NCBI GenBank assembly: GCA_903891085.1
Contig: CAITDJ010000008.1
Span: 78,517 to 142,516, forward strand
Length of the DNA stretch: 64,000 nt
Direction: 5' to 3'
Origin: an uncultured Bacteroidota bacterium
GTDB lineage: Bacteria > Bacteroidota > Bacteroidia > Bacteroidales > F082
The notes beneath the pieces were generated by a model. That model did no database searches, had not been told where the DNA came from, and was given only the letters and a program-made list of their open reading frames with translations. The position numbers and the translations under genes were made by a program. Shown here piece after piece: positions 46,869 to 55,034 of this stretch. Each line of letters begins with the position of its first letter. Position 1 is the first letter of the stretch.

Positions 46869-47583
46869 TAAAGTCTAAGATAACTTTCAAGCCTTCCAAC
46901 ACAAGATTTGAGGCTGCAAAGATGCTACAATTAAACTTTTTATCAAAATATTTATTGTCGCCCCCGCCGATGAATACTGTTAAATCTTTATAATTTCCCG
47001 AAAACGCTTCAATTATTCCATCTATTTCAGCCTGAATTCCATGTCTTACTCCCGATTGAAGTGAGGTGGTTGTACTTTTGCCAATGAGCGGAACTGATGG
47101 CCCGTGTTCCACCAAAGGTAACTTGCCGGTAAAGGTGTGCATGGCGCGGTAACGCATATTCACGCCGGGACTTATCATTCCACCAACATATTTACCATCG
47201 GCCTGCAACAAATCATAGGTGATGCAGGTTCCCATATCTATTACCAGCACATTCTGTTGTGGAAAACGGTCGAAAGCGGCTGCAACAGCTGCAATGCGGT
47301 CGCGACCCAATGTTTCAGGGGTTTCGTAATCAATCGTAAATGGCAGCGGGGTATTATGATCAAGCATTATCAGTGTTGGAACCTGCCCAAGCAGGTCAAA
47401 CAATTCAGCCGGTACTTCACGTACCGAACTAATAATCGCACTTTTAACAGGTGAATACTTTTTGATGAAATCACCAAATAGAGGGATCTCATTCAGCCCG
47501 AAACGAATAAAATCGCGCTGCGCTGACTGATTGTACATAGCAGCTTTTACGAATGTATTGCCAATATCAACACAAATCTTCAT
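46855..47583 (-). CDS. coaX: Type III pantothenate kinase
   Basis: 242 residues, ASKHA fold. The N-terminal phosphate loop CVDIGNTFVKAAMY, the central TLGRDRIAAVAAAF and VLVIDMGTCITYDLL, and the GGMISPGVNMRYRAMHTFTGKLP block are diagnostic for CoaX. It phosphorylates pantothenate in the first committed step of coenzyme A synthesis and, unlike type I/II enzymes, needs a monovalent cation. It heads the minus-strand run into the OMP, TPR and lptC genes, an arrangement common in Bacteroidota. A TAACTTTG promoter box precedes it. Confidence 0.97.
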   Translation of the reverse strand: MKICVDIGNTFVKAAMYNQSAQRDFIRFGLNEIPLFGDFIKKYSPVKSAIISSVREVPAELFDLLGQVPTLIMLDHNTPLPFTIDYETPETLGRDRIAAVAAAFDRFPQQNVLVIDMGTCITYDLLQADGKYVGGMISPGVNMRYRAMHTFTGKLPLVEHGPSVPLIGKSTTTSLQSGVRHGIQAEIDGIIEAFSGNYKDLTVFIGGGDNKYFDKKFNCSIFAASNLVLEGLKVILDFNDIQ

Positions 47584-47606
47584 TTTGAATATTTCATTAA
47601 ACGATG

Positions 47607-47614
47607 CAAAGTTA
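47607..47614 (-). promoter_or_regulatory. Bacteroidota -7 box (TAACTTTG) for coaX
   Basis: An exact minus-strand TAnnTTTG match 23 nt before the ATG at 47583; probable promoter of the coaX-OMP-TPR-lptC operon. Confidence 0.6.
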
Positions 47615-47676
47615 CTGATAATGAGGCATAACAGATAAATAAATAAAAAATGTTTTTGAAGTGTAAATAATTCTAT

Positions 47677-47684
47677 TAATTTTG
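47677..47684 (+). promoter_or_regulatory. Bacteroidota -7 box (TAATTTTG) for tRNA-Phe
   Basis: TAATTTTGC ends 16 nt before the first tRNA base, the spacing expected for a promoter with a short leader. Confidence 0.65.
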
Positions 47685-47700
47685 CACTTCCAAAAAAGTT

Positions 47701-47773
47701 GGCATCATAGCTCAGTTGGTAGAGCGTCGGACTGAAAATCCGTGCGTCCCTGGTTCAAGTCCGGGTGATGCCA
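47701..47773 (+). tRNA. tRNA-Phe (anticodon GAA)
   Basis: A 73-nt cloverleaf: acceptor GGCATCA/TGATGCC (7 bp), D arm GCTC/GAGC with AGTTGGTA loop, anticodon arm TCGGA/TCCGT with loop CTGAAAA (anticodon GAA at 47734-47736), 5-nt variable loop, T arm CCTGG/CCGGG with TTCAAGT loop. The first anticodon-stem pair is a T-T mismatch. CCA is not encoded directly after discriminator A73. It is a single-tRNA transcript ending in a strong terminator; no integrase or attachment site is nearby. Confidence 0.97.
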
Positions 47774-47778
47774 CACCA

Positions 47779-47804
47779 AAAAGCCCTTGCAAAAGGGCTT
47801 TTTT
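47779..47804 (+). terminator. Rho-independent terminator after tRNA-Phe
   Basis: AAAGCCCTT pairs with AAGGGCTTT across a GCAA loop and is followed by a run of Ts, 6 nt after the tRNA end. Confidence 0.92.
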
Positions 47805-48101
47805 CGTTTATAGCTTTTAAGGTTAAAAGCAAACTTCAATATGTTAAAAACCTGAAGAAACAAGGAAACTGCGATACGCAGGATGTATTAACTTCTCAAT
47901 CGAAAACATCTAGGGTGTTTCTTTTCTATTACTGTTTTTAGTAGTTAACGCATGAGAAATCAGCATATCAGCAGTTTTTCCTTTTTTTCAATATTAATTT
48001 AATCCCTCCCGCACTATTTTGCATTAACTCTAAACAACCGTTTGCGCTTTGATGTTGGGCCAAAATTTCGAAATTTTCTGCTTTGATAGGTTACTGTGAA
48101 T
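47805..48101. other. Intergenic region between tRNA-Phe and the phosphofructokinase gene
   Basis: About 300 bp without a coding frame. A short perfect palindrome GCTTTTAA-GG-TTAAAAGC lies at 47813-47830; otherwise it is AT-rich leader leading to the pfk promoter. Confidence 0.5.
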
Positions 48102-48109
48102 TATCTTTG
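48082..48109 (+). promoter_or_regulatory. Promoter of the phosphofructokinase gene (TTTG/TATCTTTG)
   Basis: A -7 box TATCTTTG (48102-48109) is preceded 16 nt upstream by a -33-like TTTG (48082-48085) and lies 26 nt before the ATG at 48136. It is one of only two boxes here with a plausible -33 partner. Confidence 0.65.
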
Positions 48110-48135
48110 CCAATAATTGAAACTTAAAATATAGA

Positions 48136-49245
48136 ATGAAAAGAGCATTAATAGTAACCGGTGGGGGCGATTGCCCCGGACTCAATGCGGTTATTAGAGC
48201 AATAGTGAAACGCGCAGCGCAGGAAAAAGACTGGGAGATTTTAGGTAGTATTCAAGCGTTCAATGGCGTGCTTTGGGAACCAAGTGAATTGAAATTATTG
48301 ACTCCTGAAGTAGTAAAAGGTATTCATTTTCAAGGAGGCACAATCATTGAAACCACCAATAAAGGCGGCCCGTTCGCGTGGCCTGTCAAAAATAAGGATG
48401 GTTCATACAGCGCCGTTGATCGTTCAGATGAAATGATCCGAAAAATCCAATATTTGGGTATTGATGCAGTCATCAGTATCGGTGGAGATGGCTCGCAAAG
48501 AATCTCACAAGCCCTGTACGAAAAAGGACTGAATATTATTGGTGTACCTAAAACCATTGACAACGATTTATCGACCACTGACTCAACTTTTGGTTTTCAG
48601 ACGGCCGTGGAAATTGCTACTGAAGCAGTCGATAAATTAGTTACAACAGCAGCAAGTCATAACCGTGTTTTTGTTCTCGAAGTGATGGGACGATATGCTG
48701 GCTGGATAGGATTAAACGCCGCTGTTGCTGGTGGCGCCGAGGTCTGCCTGATACCTGAGTTTCCCTACGACATAAATATCGTTAAAGCAAAACTCGAAGC
48801 CCGGTTTACGCGTGGACGCGGTTTTGCTGTAGTGGTTGTTTCGGAGGGCGCCAGCCAGATGGGCGGAGGATTATCTATCGAAGAAAACGATGAAATCGGT
48901 TATGAGAACCTGCGTTTGGGAGGTGCAGGAAGTGCATTGATCAAACAGCTGAAAGCAGCTGGTTTTGAGCCTGATATGCGCGAAACAGTGTTGGGACATT
49001 TGCAACGCGGAGGTGTGCCAATCGCATATGACCGCGTCCTTTCGGCACAGTTTGGAGTGAAAGCCTTTGAAATGGCCATGGAAGGCGATTTTGGCAAAAT
49101 GGTAGCGTATCGTCATCCTAAATTTATTTCTGTTCCATTAATCGAGGCCATTGCCGAACCCAATCATGTCACCTTAGACAATGCCCTTGTAAAAACGGCC
49201 AACGGACTTGGAATCTCTCTTGGAATAGAATTGCCTAAAGAATAA
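48136..49245 (+). CDS. 6-phosphofructokinase, group III-like
   Basis: 369 residues. PFK hallmarks: GGGDCPGLNAVIR at 9-21, IGGDGS at 115-120, PKTIDNDL at 138-145 and MGRYAGWIGL. Phosphoryl-donor markers are mixed. Gly119 after GGD is typical of ATP-dependent enzymes, whereas Lys139 in PKTIDND is typical of pyrophosphate-dependent ones. This G/K pair marks the mixed group III clade, some of which use ATP and others PPi. It catalyses fructose-6-phosphate to fructose-1,6-bisphosphate. It precedes the comB-like gene by 5-8 bp. Confidence 0.93.
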   Translation: MKRALIVTGGGDCPGLNAVIRAIVKRAAQEKDWEILGSIQAFNGVLWEPSELKLLTPEVVKGIHFQGGTIIETTNKGGPFAWPVKNKDGSYSAVDRSDEMIRKIQYLGIDAVISIGGDGSQRISQALYEKGLNIIGVPKTIDNDLSTTDSTFGFQTAVEIATEAVDKLVTTAASHNRVFVLEVMGRYAGWIGLNAAVAGGAEVCLIPEFPYDINIVKAKLEARFTRGRGFAVVVVSEGASQMGGGLSIEENDEIGYENLRLGGAGSALIKQLKAAGFEPDMRETVLGHLQRGGVPIAYDRVLSAQFGVKAFEMAMEGDFGKMVAYRHPKFISVPLIEAIAEPNHVTLDNALVKTANGLGISLGIELPKE

Positions 49246-49253
49246 ATACTGTG

Positions 49254-49970
49254 ATGCGGATTCAGATTGTTCCAACCGCAACACATTGTAAATCTGTTGA
49301 TTTCAAAAACAAGACGGTTGTCATTATTGATGTATTGCGTGCAAGCTCAGTAATGACAACTGCTTTGTTTAACGGGGCAAAAGCCATATTAGCTATTAGT
49401 TCACCTGAACTTGCCCTGGCAGCGTTTAATAATTACAATACGGGCGAAGCATTGCTCTGTGGCGAAAGAAATGCCATACGTATCGAAGGTTTTGATCTGG
49501 GAAATTCACCACGGGAATTTACAAGACAACGTATTCAGGACAAAGTAATTATCCTGACAACCAGCAACGGAACAGTAGCCATTAATCAGGCAATGGAAGC
49601 GAAGGAATTATTCGTTGCATCTTTCCTTAATATAAGCTCAATTGCAAATCACCTCACCCATAAAACCAAAGAACTGGTCATCCTTTGCTCAGGAACCAAT
49701 GGTGATTTTTCGATGGATGATGGTTTATGTGCCGGAATGCTTATCAGCCTTTTGTCACAAACCAACAAAATTGAAACGGATGATTCAGGTATTATACTTA
49801 AGGCATTTTACGAAGCAAATGAATCAGATATTTATGCAGGCCTCAGCAATTGCAGACATCTCAATTATCTGATTGACAATGGTTTTGAAAAAGATGTTTT
49901 GTTTTGTCTGCGGGTTGATGTGTATAATGTTGTGCCAAGGCTTTCGGGAAAACTTATTGTAGCCTCCTGA
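49254..49970 (+). CDS. 2-phosphosulfolactate phosphatase (ComB) family protein
   Basis: 238 residues from ATG 49254; the GTG at 49251 is directly upstream and would add one residue. Family blocks: VVIIDVLRASSVMTTALFNGAK (DVLRAS is the family signature), LLCGERNAIRIEGFDLGNSP, LTTSNGTVAINQA and CSGTNGDFSMDDGLCAG. ComB hydrolyses 2-phosphosulfolactate in archaeal coenzyme M synthesis, but bacterial homologues are common and often of unknown role, possibly sulfolactate or phosphatase housekeeping. It lies 8 bp downstream of the phosphofructokinase stop, likely co-transcribed. Confidence 0.85.
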   Translation: MRIQIVPTATHCKSVDFKNKTVVIIDVLRASSVMTTALFNGAKAILAISSPELALAAFNNYNTGEALLCGERNAIRIEGFDLGNSPREFTRQRIQDKVIILTTSNGTVAINQAMEAKELFVASFLNISSIANHLTHKTKELVILCSGTNGDFSMDDGLCAGMLISLLSQTNKIETDDSGIILKAFYEANESDIYAGLSNCRHLNYLIDNGFEKDVLFCLRVDVYNVVPRLSGKLIVAS

Positions 49971-50024
49971 TCTTTCTTTATCCCTTTATTTCGAGGGTTC
50001 AGTCCATCTGTATAGCGGATTATC

Positions 50025-50032
50025 TACCTTTG
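50025..50032 (+). promoter_or_regulatory. Bacteroidota -7 box (TACCTTTG) for the BNR exoprotein gene
   Basis: TACCTTTGC matches TAnnTTTG exactly, 44 nt before the ATG at 50077. Confidence 0.6.
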
Positions 50033-50076
50033 CTCAAAGAAAATGAAGCAAACTGTTTTCAATATAAATATTTGTT

Positions 50077-52809
50077 ATGAAAGTCAAAATTATCTGGGGA
50101 TCATTGTCAATCATCATTATTCTGTCGGCATGTCTGTTAGTTTATAAATCTGTATATCAACCAGATAATAGAACAGCATATGAACGGTTTTTACTCGAGT
50201 CATACAAAGATTTCCCAAGCCCCGAAACAGATCTGAAACAAATTCCAAAAGCTGACCGGCCCGATATGGCAGCGCTTCAGAATTACTACCAGACACTTGA
50301 TCCAGATTTGGGTTATGTGCCCCGAAAAAGGCAATACGAGGCGTATTTGCAAACCAGGTCGATTGAATCAACTTCAGACAGAAGCGAATCGATTTTCTGG
50401 GAAGGGACGAGTGCCAATATGGGTGGACGTACACGGGCTATGATGTTCGATCCAAACGATGAAAGTCACAAAAAAGTGTGGGTGGCCGGTGTAACCGGCG
50501 GAATATGGTACTCTTACGATATAACAGATGTGAATGAGGTTTGGTATCCGGTGAACGATTTCTATCCAAATCTGGCAATCAGTTCACTAACCAGTGATCC
50601 AACCGATCCGATGGTTTTTTATGCCGGAACCGGCGAAGCACAAACTGCCAGAATCATTTACCGTGAATCAACCGGATTGGGAATTGGAATCTTAAAATCG
50701 GTTGATGGAGGTGAATCGTGGGAAGTGTTACCGTCTACCGAAGGATTTGCCTATGTTACCGATGTTGAAGTGCGCAATGAAAACGGCGTGGGTGTATTAT
50801 ATGCCGCAGTCGTATCAGGAACCTATCAGGGAGCCAATCACGAAAGTGAACCAAGCGATGGATTGTACCGTTCGATGGATGGTGGTTTAACCTGGGAACA
50901 GGTTTTACCGGAAATACCTGGTGAAGCCGGCGTTTATTATGCACCTGCTCAGATTGAACTGGCCTCAGACAATCGATTGTTTGTCGGAACCATGGAAAAT
51001 CTGGACAAAAAAGGAGGCGCGACCGTTTTGTATTCAGATGAAGGAACAGCAGGAAGCTGGACATCTTATACCTATTATAACAATTTGATTTCGAACGAAG
51101 GATATTATAATATACCTGCGAGAACGATAATTGCTGCATCGCCATCAAATCCTGATATTGTGTACGCACAATTTGCTGCCGGTTATTCTGGTGAATACGG
51201 TTTTTCCTATTACAGAGGCCGTTATATGGCCAAATCGTCCAATGGCGGATTGACATGGACGCAGGTTAACACCCCACCCAATGATAGCTGGTCAACTTTA
51301 GCATGGCATGCTTTTATTCTGAAAGTTGATCCTGTAAATCCGGCTTCAATTTTCACAGGCGGTCTCGATTTATGGAAATCGATGAATAGTGGCCAAAGCT
51401 GGGAACATATTTCCGACTGGTCACTCATGTATTATGGTGGTGGTGACGAATATGTGCATGCCGATCAACATAATATAGTATTTCGTCCTGAAAACCCTGA
51501 ACAGGCAATCTTTGGTTCTGATGGCGGTGTATTCCTTTCAACCAACGCCCAACTTTCTATTCCAACCTTCGTCGAACGCAATCAGGATTATAATACACTT
51601 CAGTTTTACAGTGCCGATATCAATCCCAGCACCACTTCTTATCAGTTTATTGGTGGTTTGCAGGATAACGGAAGTTTGAAATATACCGGCGATGCTCTGG
51701 ATATCAATGATATGTATAGTGGTGGTGATGGTGCCTTTTCATTCTGGGATCAGAATGAGCCAAACCTGTTTATCACCTCCATTTATTATAACAAATACTA
51801 TATTTGGCGAAATAATTCAAACACCGATTATTTTGATGGTGGAAACGGTACTTTCGTTTCGCCGGCAGATTATGACTACAAAACCAACACCTTGTATTCA
51901 AACGCAGTTAATTTTAGCGGTAATTATGCCGGACAGATATATGTTATTTCTGATATTGGTTCTTCGCCAAATGAAAACATTATCGACTTAGAGACATTTA
52001 GTATGGTTCCATTTTCGCATATAAAATACTCACAGCATTCGCCATCCGGCACTTCTACGCTGTTTGCCGGAACACAATCGGGCAAGCTGTATAAAGTTGA
52101 AAATGCGCAGAACGCTCCTGTTGTAACTGATATTGGCAGCGCTGATTTCCCTACCGCAAACTTATCCAGTGTTTCGATCGGTGGTTCGGAAGACACTTTG
52201 CTGGTTACATTCTCAAACTATGGTGTTTCTTCCATTTGGCAAACGTATGACGGGGGAGAAAACTGGCAGGAGAAAGAAGGGAATTTACCCGATATGCCGA
52301 TCCGCTGGGCAATGTATCATCCGCAAAATTCGGGGCAGGTTTTGTTAGCTACCGAAACAGGCATCTGGACAACCAAGATGATGCATACCGACAATCCTGA
52401 CTGGTTCCCTGCCAACGAAGGCATGGGCAATGTGCGTGTGGATATGCTCCGGCTCCGCGAAAGTGATAATATGATTATTGCTGCCTCCCACGGGCGGGGC
52501 GTGTTTAATGGAATCTGGAATCTGGAAGTTTATACCGGGAACAATGAAATCGCTTCGGATAACATAAAATTGACAATTACACCAAATCCGGCGGTTGATT
52601 TTATTCAGTTCGGTATTCCTGAAAAGATTTTGGAAAATGCTTTGTTAAGTATTTACGACCAAAGCGGTAAACTAGTTCTGGATAAAAAAGTTTCTTCAAA
52701 AAATGATAAGATTTCAATAGAAGAACTTAAAGCCGGAACCTATGTGGCCGTTGTCACAGCAGGAACAATAAAATATTCAGCAAGATTCGTTAAAGCATTG
52801 AAAAAGTAA
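50077..52809 (+). CDS. Secreted BNR/VPS10-like beta-propeller protein with T9SS type A signal
   Basis: 910 residues. The N-terminal signal contains an LSAC that could be a lipobox (Cys18), though the following residues stay hydrophobic. The body has repeated Asp-box motifs: SVDGGESWEVL, SMDGGLTWEQV, SSNGGLTWTQV, SMNSGQSWEHI and TYDGGENWQEK, marking sialidase/sortilin-like seven- or ten-bladed propellers, as in xyloglucanase GH74-type and WD40/YVTN-like exoproteins. No sialidase catalytic FRIP-type motif is seen, so it may bind rather than cleave glycans. The last ~85 residues (LTITPNPAVDFIQFG to ARFVKAL) are a type A T9SS domain. It has its own promoter box. Confidence 0.88.
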   Translation: MKVKIIWGSLSIIIILSACLLVYKSVYQPDNRTAYERFLLESYKDFPSPETDLKQIPKADRPDMAALQNYYQTLDPDLGYVPRKRQYEAYLQTRSIESTSDRSESIFWEGTSANMGGRTRAMMFDPNDESHKKVWVAGVTGGIWYSYDITDVNEVWYPVNDFYPNLAISSLTSDPTDPMVFYAGTGEAQTARIIYRESTGLGIGILKSVDGGESWEVLPSTEGFAYVTDVEVRNENGVGVLYAAVVSGTYQGANHESEPSDGLYRSMDGGLTWEQVLPEIPGEAGVYYAPAQIELASDNRLFVGTMENLDKKGGATVLYSDEGTAGSWTSYTYYNNLISNEGYYNIPARTIIAASPSNPDIVYAQFAAGYSGEYGFSYYRGRYMAKSSNGGLTWTQVNTPPNDSWSTLAWHAFILKVDPVNPASIFTGGLDLWKSMNSGQSWEHISDWSLMYYGGGDEYVHADQHNIVFRPENPEQAIFGSDGGVFLSTNAQLSIPTFVERNQDYNTLQFYSADINPSTTSYQFIGGLQDNGSLKYTGDALDINDMYSGGDGAFSFWDQNEPNLFITSIYYNKYYIWRNNSNTDYFDGGNGTFVSPADYDYKTNTLYSNAVNFSGNYAGQIYVISDIGSSPNENIIDLETFSMVPFSHIKYSQHSPSGTSTLFAGTQSGKLYKVENAQNAPVVTDIGSADFPTANLSSVSIGGSEDTLLVTFSNYGVSSIWQTYDGGENWQEKEGNLPDMPIRWAMYHPQNSGQVLLATETGIWTTKMMHTDNPDWFPANEGMGNVRVDMLRLRESDNMIIAASHGRGVFNGIWNLEVYTGNNEIASDNIKLTITPNPAVDFIQFGIPEKILENALLSIYDQSGKLVLDKKVSSKNDKISIEELKAGTYVAVVTAGTIKYSARFVKALKK

Positions 52810-52870
52810 GATTATTAATTCACCTAACTTTAAGCACTTCCCGTCTGACTGGCGTCAGCCGGACTGGTAG

Positions 52871-52909
52871 CTCACTCTAGTTCACCTTAGACACTTTAGC
52901 TCACTTTAG
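52871..52909 (+). repeat. Degenerate CTCACTTTAG repeats upstream of tadA
   Basis: CTCACTCTAG, TTCACCTTAG, ACACTTTAG and CTCACTTTAG are four imperfect units, the last identical to the 10-bp array unit at 62469-62554. It is preceded by a GTCTGAC...GTCAGCCGGAC hairpin (about 52843-52863). Confidence 0.65.
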
Positions 52910-52922
52910 GCACTTACTCATA

Positions 52923-53369
52923 ATGACATTATCCATATTTACAGATGAATTTTTCATGAAAGAAGCCTTGAAAGAGGCCATGAAAGCCAGGGATCTGGAT
53001 GAAATTCCGATTGGTGCTGTGGTGGTAAGCAAAGGAAGAATAATTGCCCGTGCGCACAATCTTACCGAACAATTACACGATGTTACGGCCCACGCCGAGA
53101 TGCTAGCCATTACGGCTGCTGCTAATTTCCTTGGCGGTAAATACCTTGAAGGTTGTACACTTTTCGTTACCCTAGAACCCTGTGTGATGTGTGCCGGAGC
53201 CATACATCTTGCTCATTTTGACCGGATTGTTTGGGCTGCCGACGATGAAAAGCGTGGCTTTAACAGATATAACTCAGCAATTTTACATCCAAAAACCACC
53301 TTTTCGAAAAGATTGATGGCGGATGAAAGCCGGCAATTGCTGCAGGAGTTTTTTGCAAAAAAAAGATGA
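52923..53369 (+). CDS. tadA: tRNA-specific adenosine deaminase TadA
   Basis: 148 residues, cytidine-deaminase fold. HAEM at 57-60 supplies zinc ligand H57 and proton shuttle E59, and PCVMC at 86-90 supplies C87 and C90. The block FVTLEPCVMCAGAIHLAHFDRIVW matches TadA, which makes inosine at wobble position 34 of tRNA-Arg(ACG); a broader nucleoside-deaminase role cannot be excluded. The leader holds the short repeats described above. Ends convergently with the MBL gene. Confidence 0.93.
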   Translation: MTLSIFTDEFFMKEALKEAMKARDLDEIPIGAVVVSKGRIIARAHNLTEQLHDVTAHAEMLAITAAANFLGGKYLEGCTLFVTLEPCVMCAGAIHLAHFDRIVWAADDEKRGFNRYNSAILHPKTTFSKRLMADESRQLLQEFFAKKR

Positions 53370-53382
53370 GACTTATTGAATG

Positions 53383-53432
53383 TCAATGGGTTACACCCAC
53401 GGTTATTTAAATTAAGCCCTTTCAGGGCTTAG
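53383..53432. repeat. REP-like palindromic element between tadA and the MBL gene
   Basis: Two adjacent hairpins: GGGT-TAC-ACCC near 53389-53399 and TAAGCCCT-TTC-AGGGCTTA at 53413-53431 (perfect 8-bp stem, 3-nt loop). The motif order resembles interspersed REP-like sequences that I associate with Bacteroidota genomes. It may also serve as a bidirectional terminator, though it lacks a T run. Confidence 0.55.
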
Positions 53433-53452
53433 AGGAATCTTTGAATGTAAGA

Positions 53453-54295
53453 TTACACAAACTCCGCCAACTTCCCAGCCTTCTCAACCCTTACGCCTTT
53501 GAGTGTTTCATGCAATGTACAAGCCTCATTGTACAAATCATGTTCAAAAAACAAAACATATTTGTTTTTCACTGCTTCGCTGTAAAATCTTTCTTTATCA
53601 TGCAAAGTGTCAAGCGGACGGGTATCATACGCCATAATCCAGGGCATGGGAATGTGCGATGCACTTGGCATCAAATCAGCCATATAAACCACCGTTGTGC
53701 CATTACAATTGATGTGCGGAATCAGTTGCGATTCGGTGTGTCCGTGGTACAATTTTGCACTGATATTCGGCAACATCTCCCCTTCTTCTTCAATAAGTTT
53801 CAGTTTGCCATTTTCGTAAATGGGTAATATATTTTCCTTTAAATAAGACGCCTCCTCACGACGGTTTGGATTGGTAGCCCATTCAAACTGCCCCTTGCTT
53901 GTCCAATAGGTAGCATTCGGAAAAGCCAGCTCATAACCGGTTTTGTCGGTATTCCATTTCACGCTGCCACCGCAATGGTCGAAATGCATATGAGTGATTA
54001 TCATATCGGTGATATCTTCAGGTTTGAACCCACAAGCATTCAAAGACTTTTCAAGTGAATCATCACCATTCAGATAATAGTGGGCCAGCCATTTTTCGTC
54101 CTGTTTGCTTCCAATTCCATTATCAATCAGAACCCGCCTGTCACCATCCACAACAAGCAAACAACGCATGGCCCAGTTACACAGGTTGTTTTCATCAGCA
54201 GGATAGGTTTTTTGCCACAATACTTTTGGCACAACACCAAACATGGCCCCTCCGTCGAGACGTAGGTTTCCGGTTTCGATAGGATATAGTTTCAT
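53453..54295 (-). CDS. MBL-fold metallo-hydrolase
   Basis: 280 residues, no signal peptide. The zinc motif THMHFDHCGG gives ligands H102, H104, D106 and H107; further ligands appear in YHGHTESQLIPHI and FEHDLYNE. The N-terminal VVPKVLWQKTYPADENN block is typical of AHL-lactonase-like MBL proteins, several of which are generalist hydrolases. Substrate unknown; lactonase activity is a guess. Promoter not identified. Convergent with tadA, divergent from the pabA-like gene. Confidence 0.87.
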   Translation of the reverse strand: MKLYPIETGNLRLDGGAMFGVVPKVLWQKTYPADENNLCNWAMRCLLVVDGDRRVLIDNGIGSKQDEKWLAHYYLNGDDSLEKSLNACGFKPEDITDMIITHMHFDHCGGSVKWNTDKTGYELAFPNATYWTSKGQFEWATNPNRREEASYLKENILPIYENGKLKLIEEEGEMLPNISAKLYHGHTESQLIPHINCNGTTVVYMADLMPSASHIPMPWIMAYDTRPLDTLHDKERFYSEAVKNKYVLFFEHDLYNEACTLHETLKGVRVEKAGKLAEFV

Positions 54296-54421
54296 TATGC
54301 TATTTTTAGATTTTAAATGCTAAACAGTTGAAAGAGTCAAAAGTTCGTGAGACAGCAACTGCTTAAAAAGTAAATTCTGCCATTATAATTTGTAAACATA
54401 CCAATTTTTTCAACATTATTT

Positions 54422-54429
54422 TACATTTG
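54422..54429 (+). promoter_or_regulatory. Bacteroidota -7 box (TACATTTG) for the pabA/trpG-like gene
   Basis: TACATTTGC matches TAnnTTTG and ends 10 nt before the first ATG at 54440. The expected transcription start near 54436 favours ATG 54449 as initiator. Confidence 0.6.
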
Positions 54430-54448
54430 CATCCTGGAAATGCATGAA

Positions 54449-55021
54449 ATGCTAAGGATACTGCTCATCGATAATTACGACTCTTTCACTTATAATTTGG
54501 TTCAATTGATTGCTGAAAGTGGTATTCCGCATTATTTAACCATTGTTCCAAATGATATTTCAATTGATCAACTTCCTGAAATAACAGACAAGGTAATTAT
54601 TTCGCCAGGTCCCGGACTGCCTGAAGAATCAGGAAATCTGATGCAATTGATTGCCCATTACGCAACCACCACCGATTTATTGGGAATTTGTCTGGGTCAT
54701 CAGGCCCTTGCCATCCATTTCGGGGCAACACTTAAACAACTTCAGCACTGCGCCCATGGTATCGGTTCATTCGTAACACAAATCGAAAAAGATAGCATTT
54801 TTGAAGGTGTTTCTCCTTCATTTGTTTCGGGGCGCTATCATTCGTGGATAATTGATGAAGATAATCTGACACCCGATTTGGTTATTTCGGCCAGAGACGA
54901 AGATGGAAATATCATGGCATTTTATCATAAGTCATTACCAATCCATGGTTTACAGTTTCATCCGGAATCCTTTATCACCAATGAAGGCAGGCAAATCATC
55001 CGAAACTGGTTGACAACTTAG
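54449..55021 (+). CDS. Anthranilate/aminodeoxychorismate synthase glutamine amidotransferase subunit
   Basis: 190 residues from ATG 54449 (MLRILLIDNYDSF); ATG 54440 lies too close to the promoter box. Class I glutamine amidotransferase triad: the catalytic Cys in GICLGHQALAIHFG and His-Glu in LQFHPESFIT; the N-terminal NYDSFTYNLVQL and SPGPGLPEESG are family marks. It supplies ammonia either to TrpE (anthranilate) or PabB (aminodeoxychorismate, folate). No trpE/pabB is adjacent, and the single gene may be shared, so the pathway is undecided. Confidence 0.92.
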   Translation: MLRILLIDNYDSFTYNLVQLIAESGIPHYLTIVPNDISIDQLPEITDKVIISPGPGLPEESGNLMQLIAHYATTTDLLGICLGHQALAIHFGATLKQLQHCAHGIGSFVTQIEKDSIFEGVSPSFVSGRYHSWIIDEDNLTPDLVISARDEDGNIMAFYHKSLPIHGLQFHPESFITNEGRQIIRNWLTT

Positions 55022-55034
55022 AAATCAATCGTGA

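Noticed and set aside
47701..47773. tRNA-Phe as an integration site for a mobile island
   Set aside because: No integrase, no duplicated tRNA 3' end and no phage-like genes flank it.
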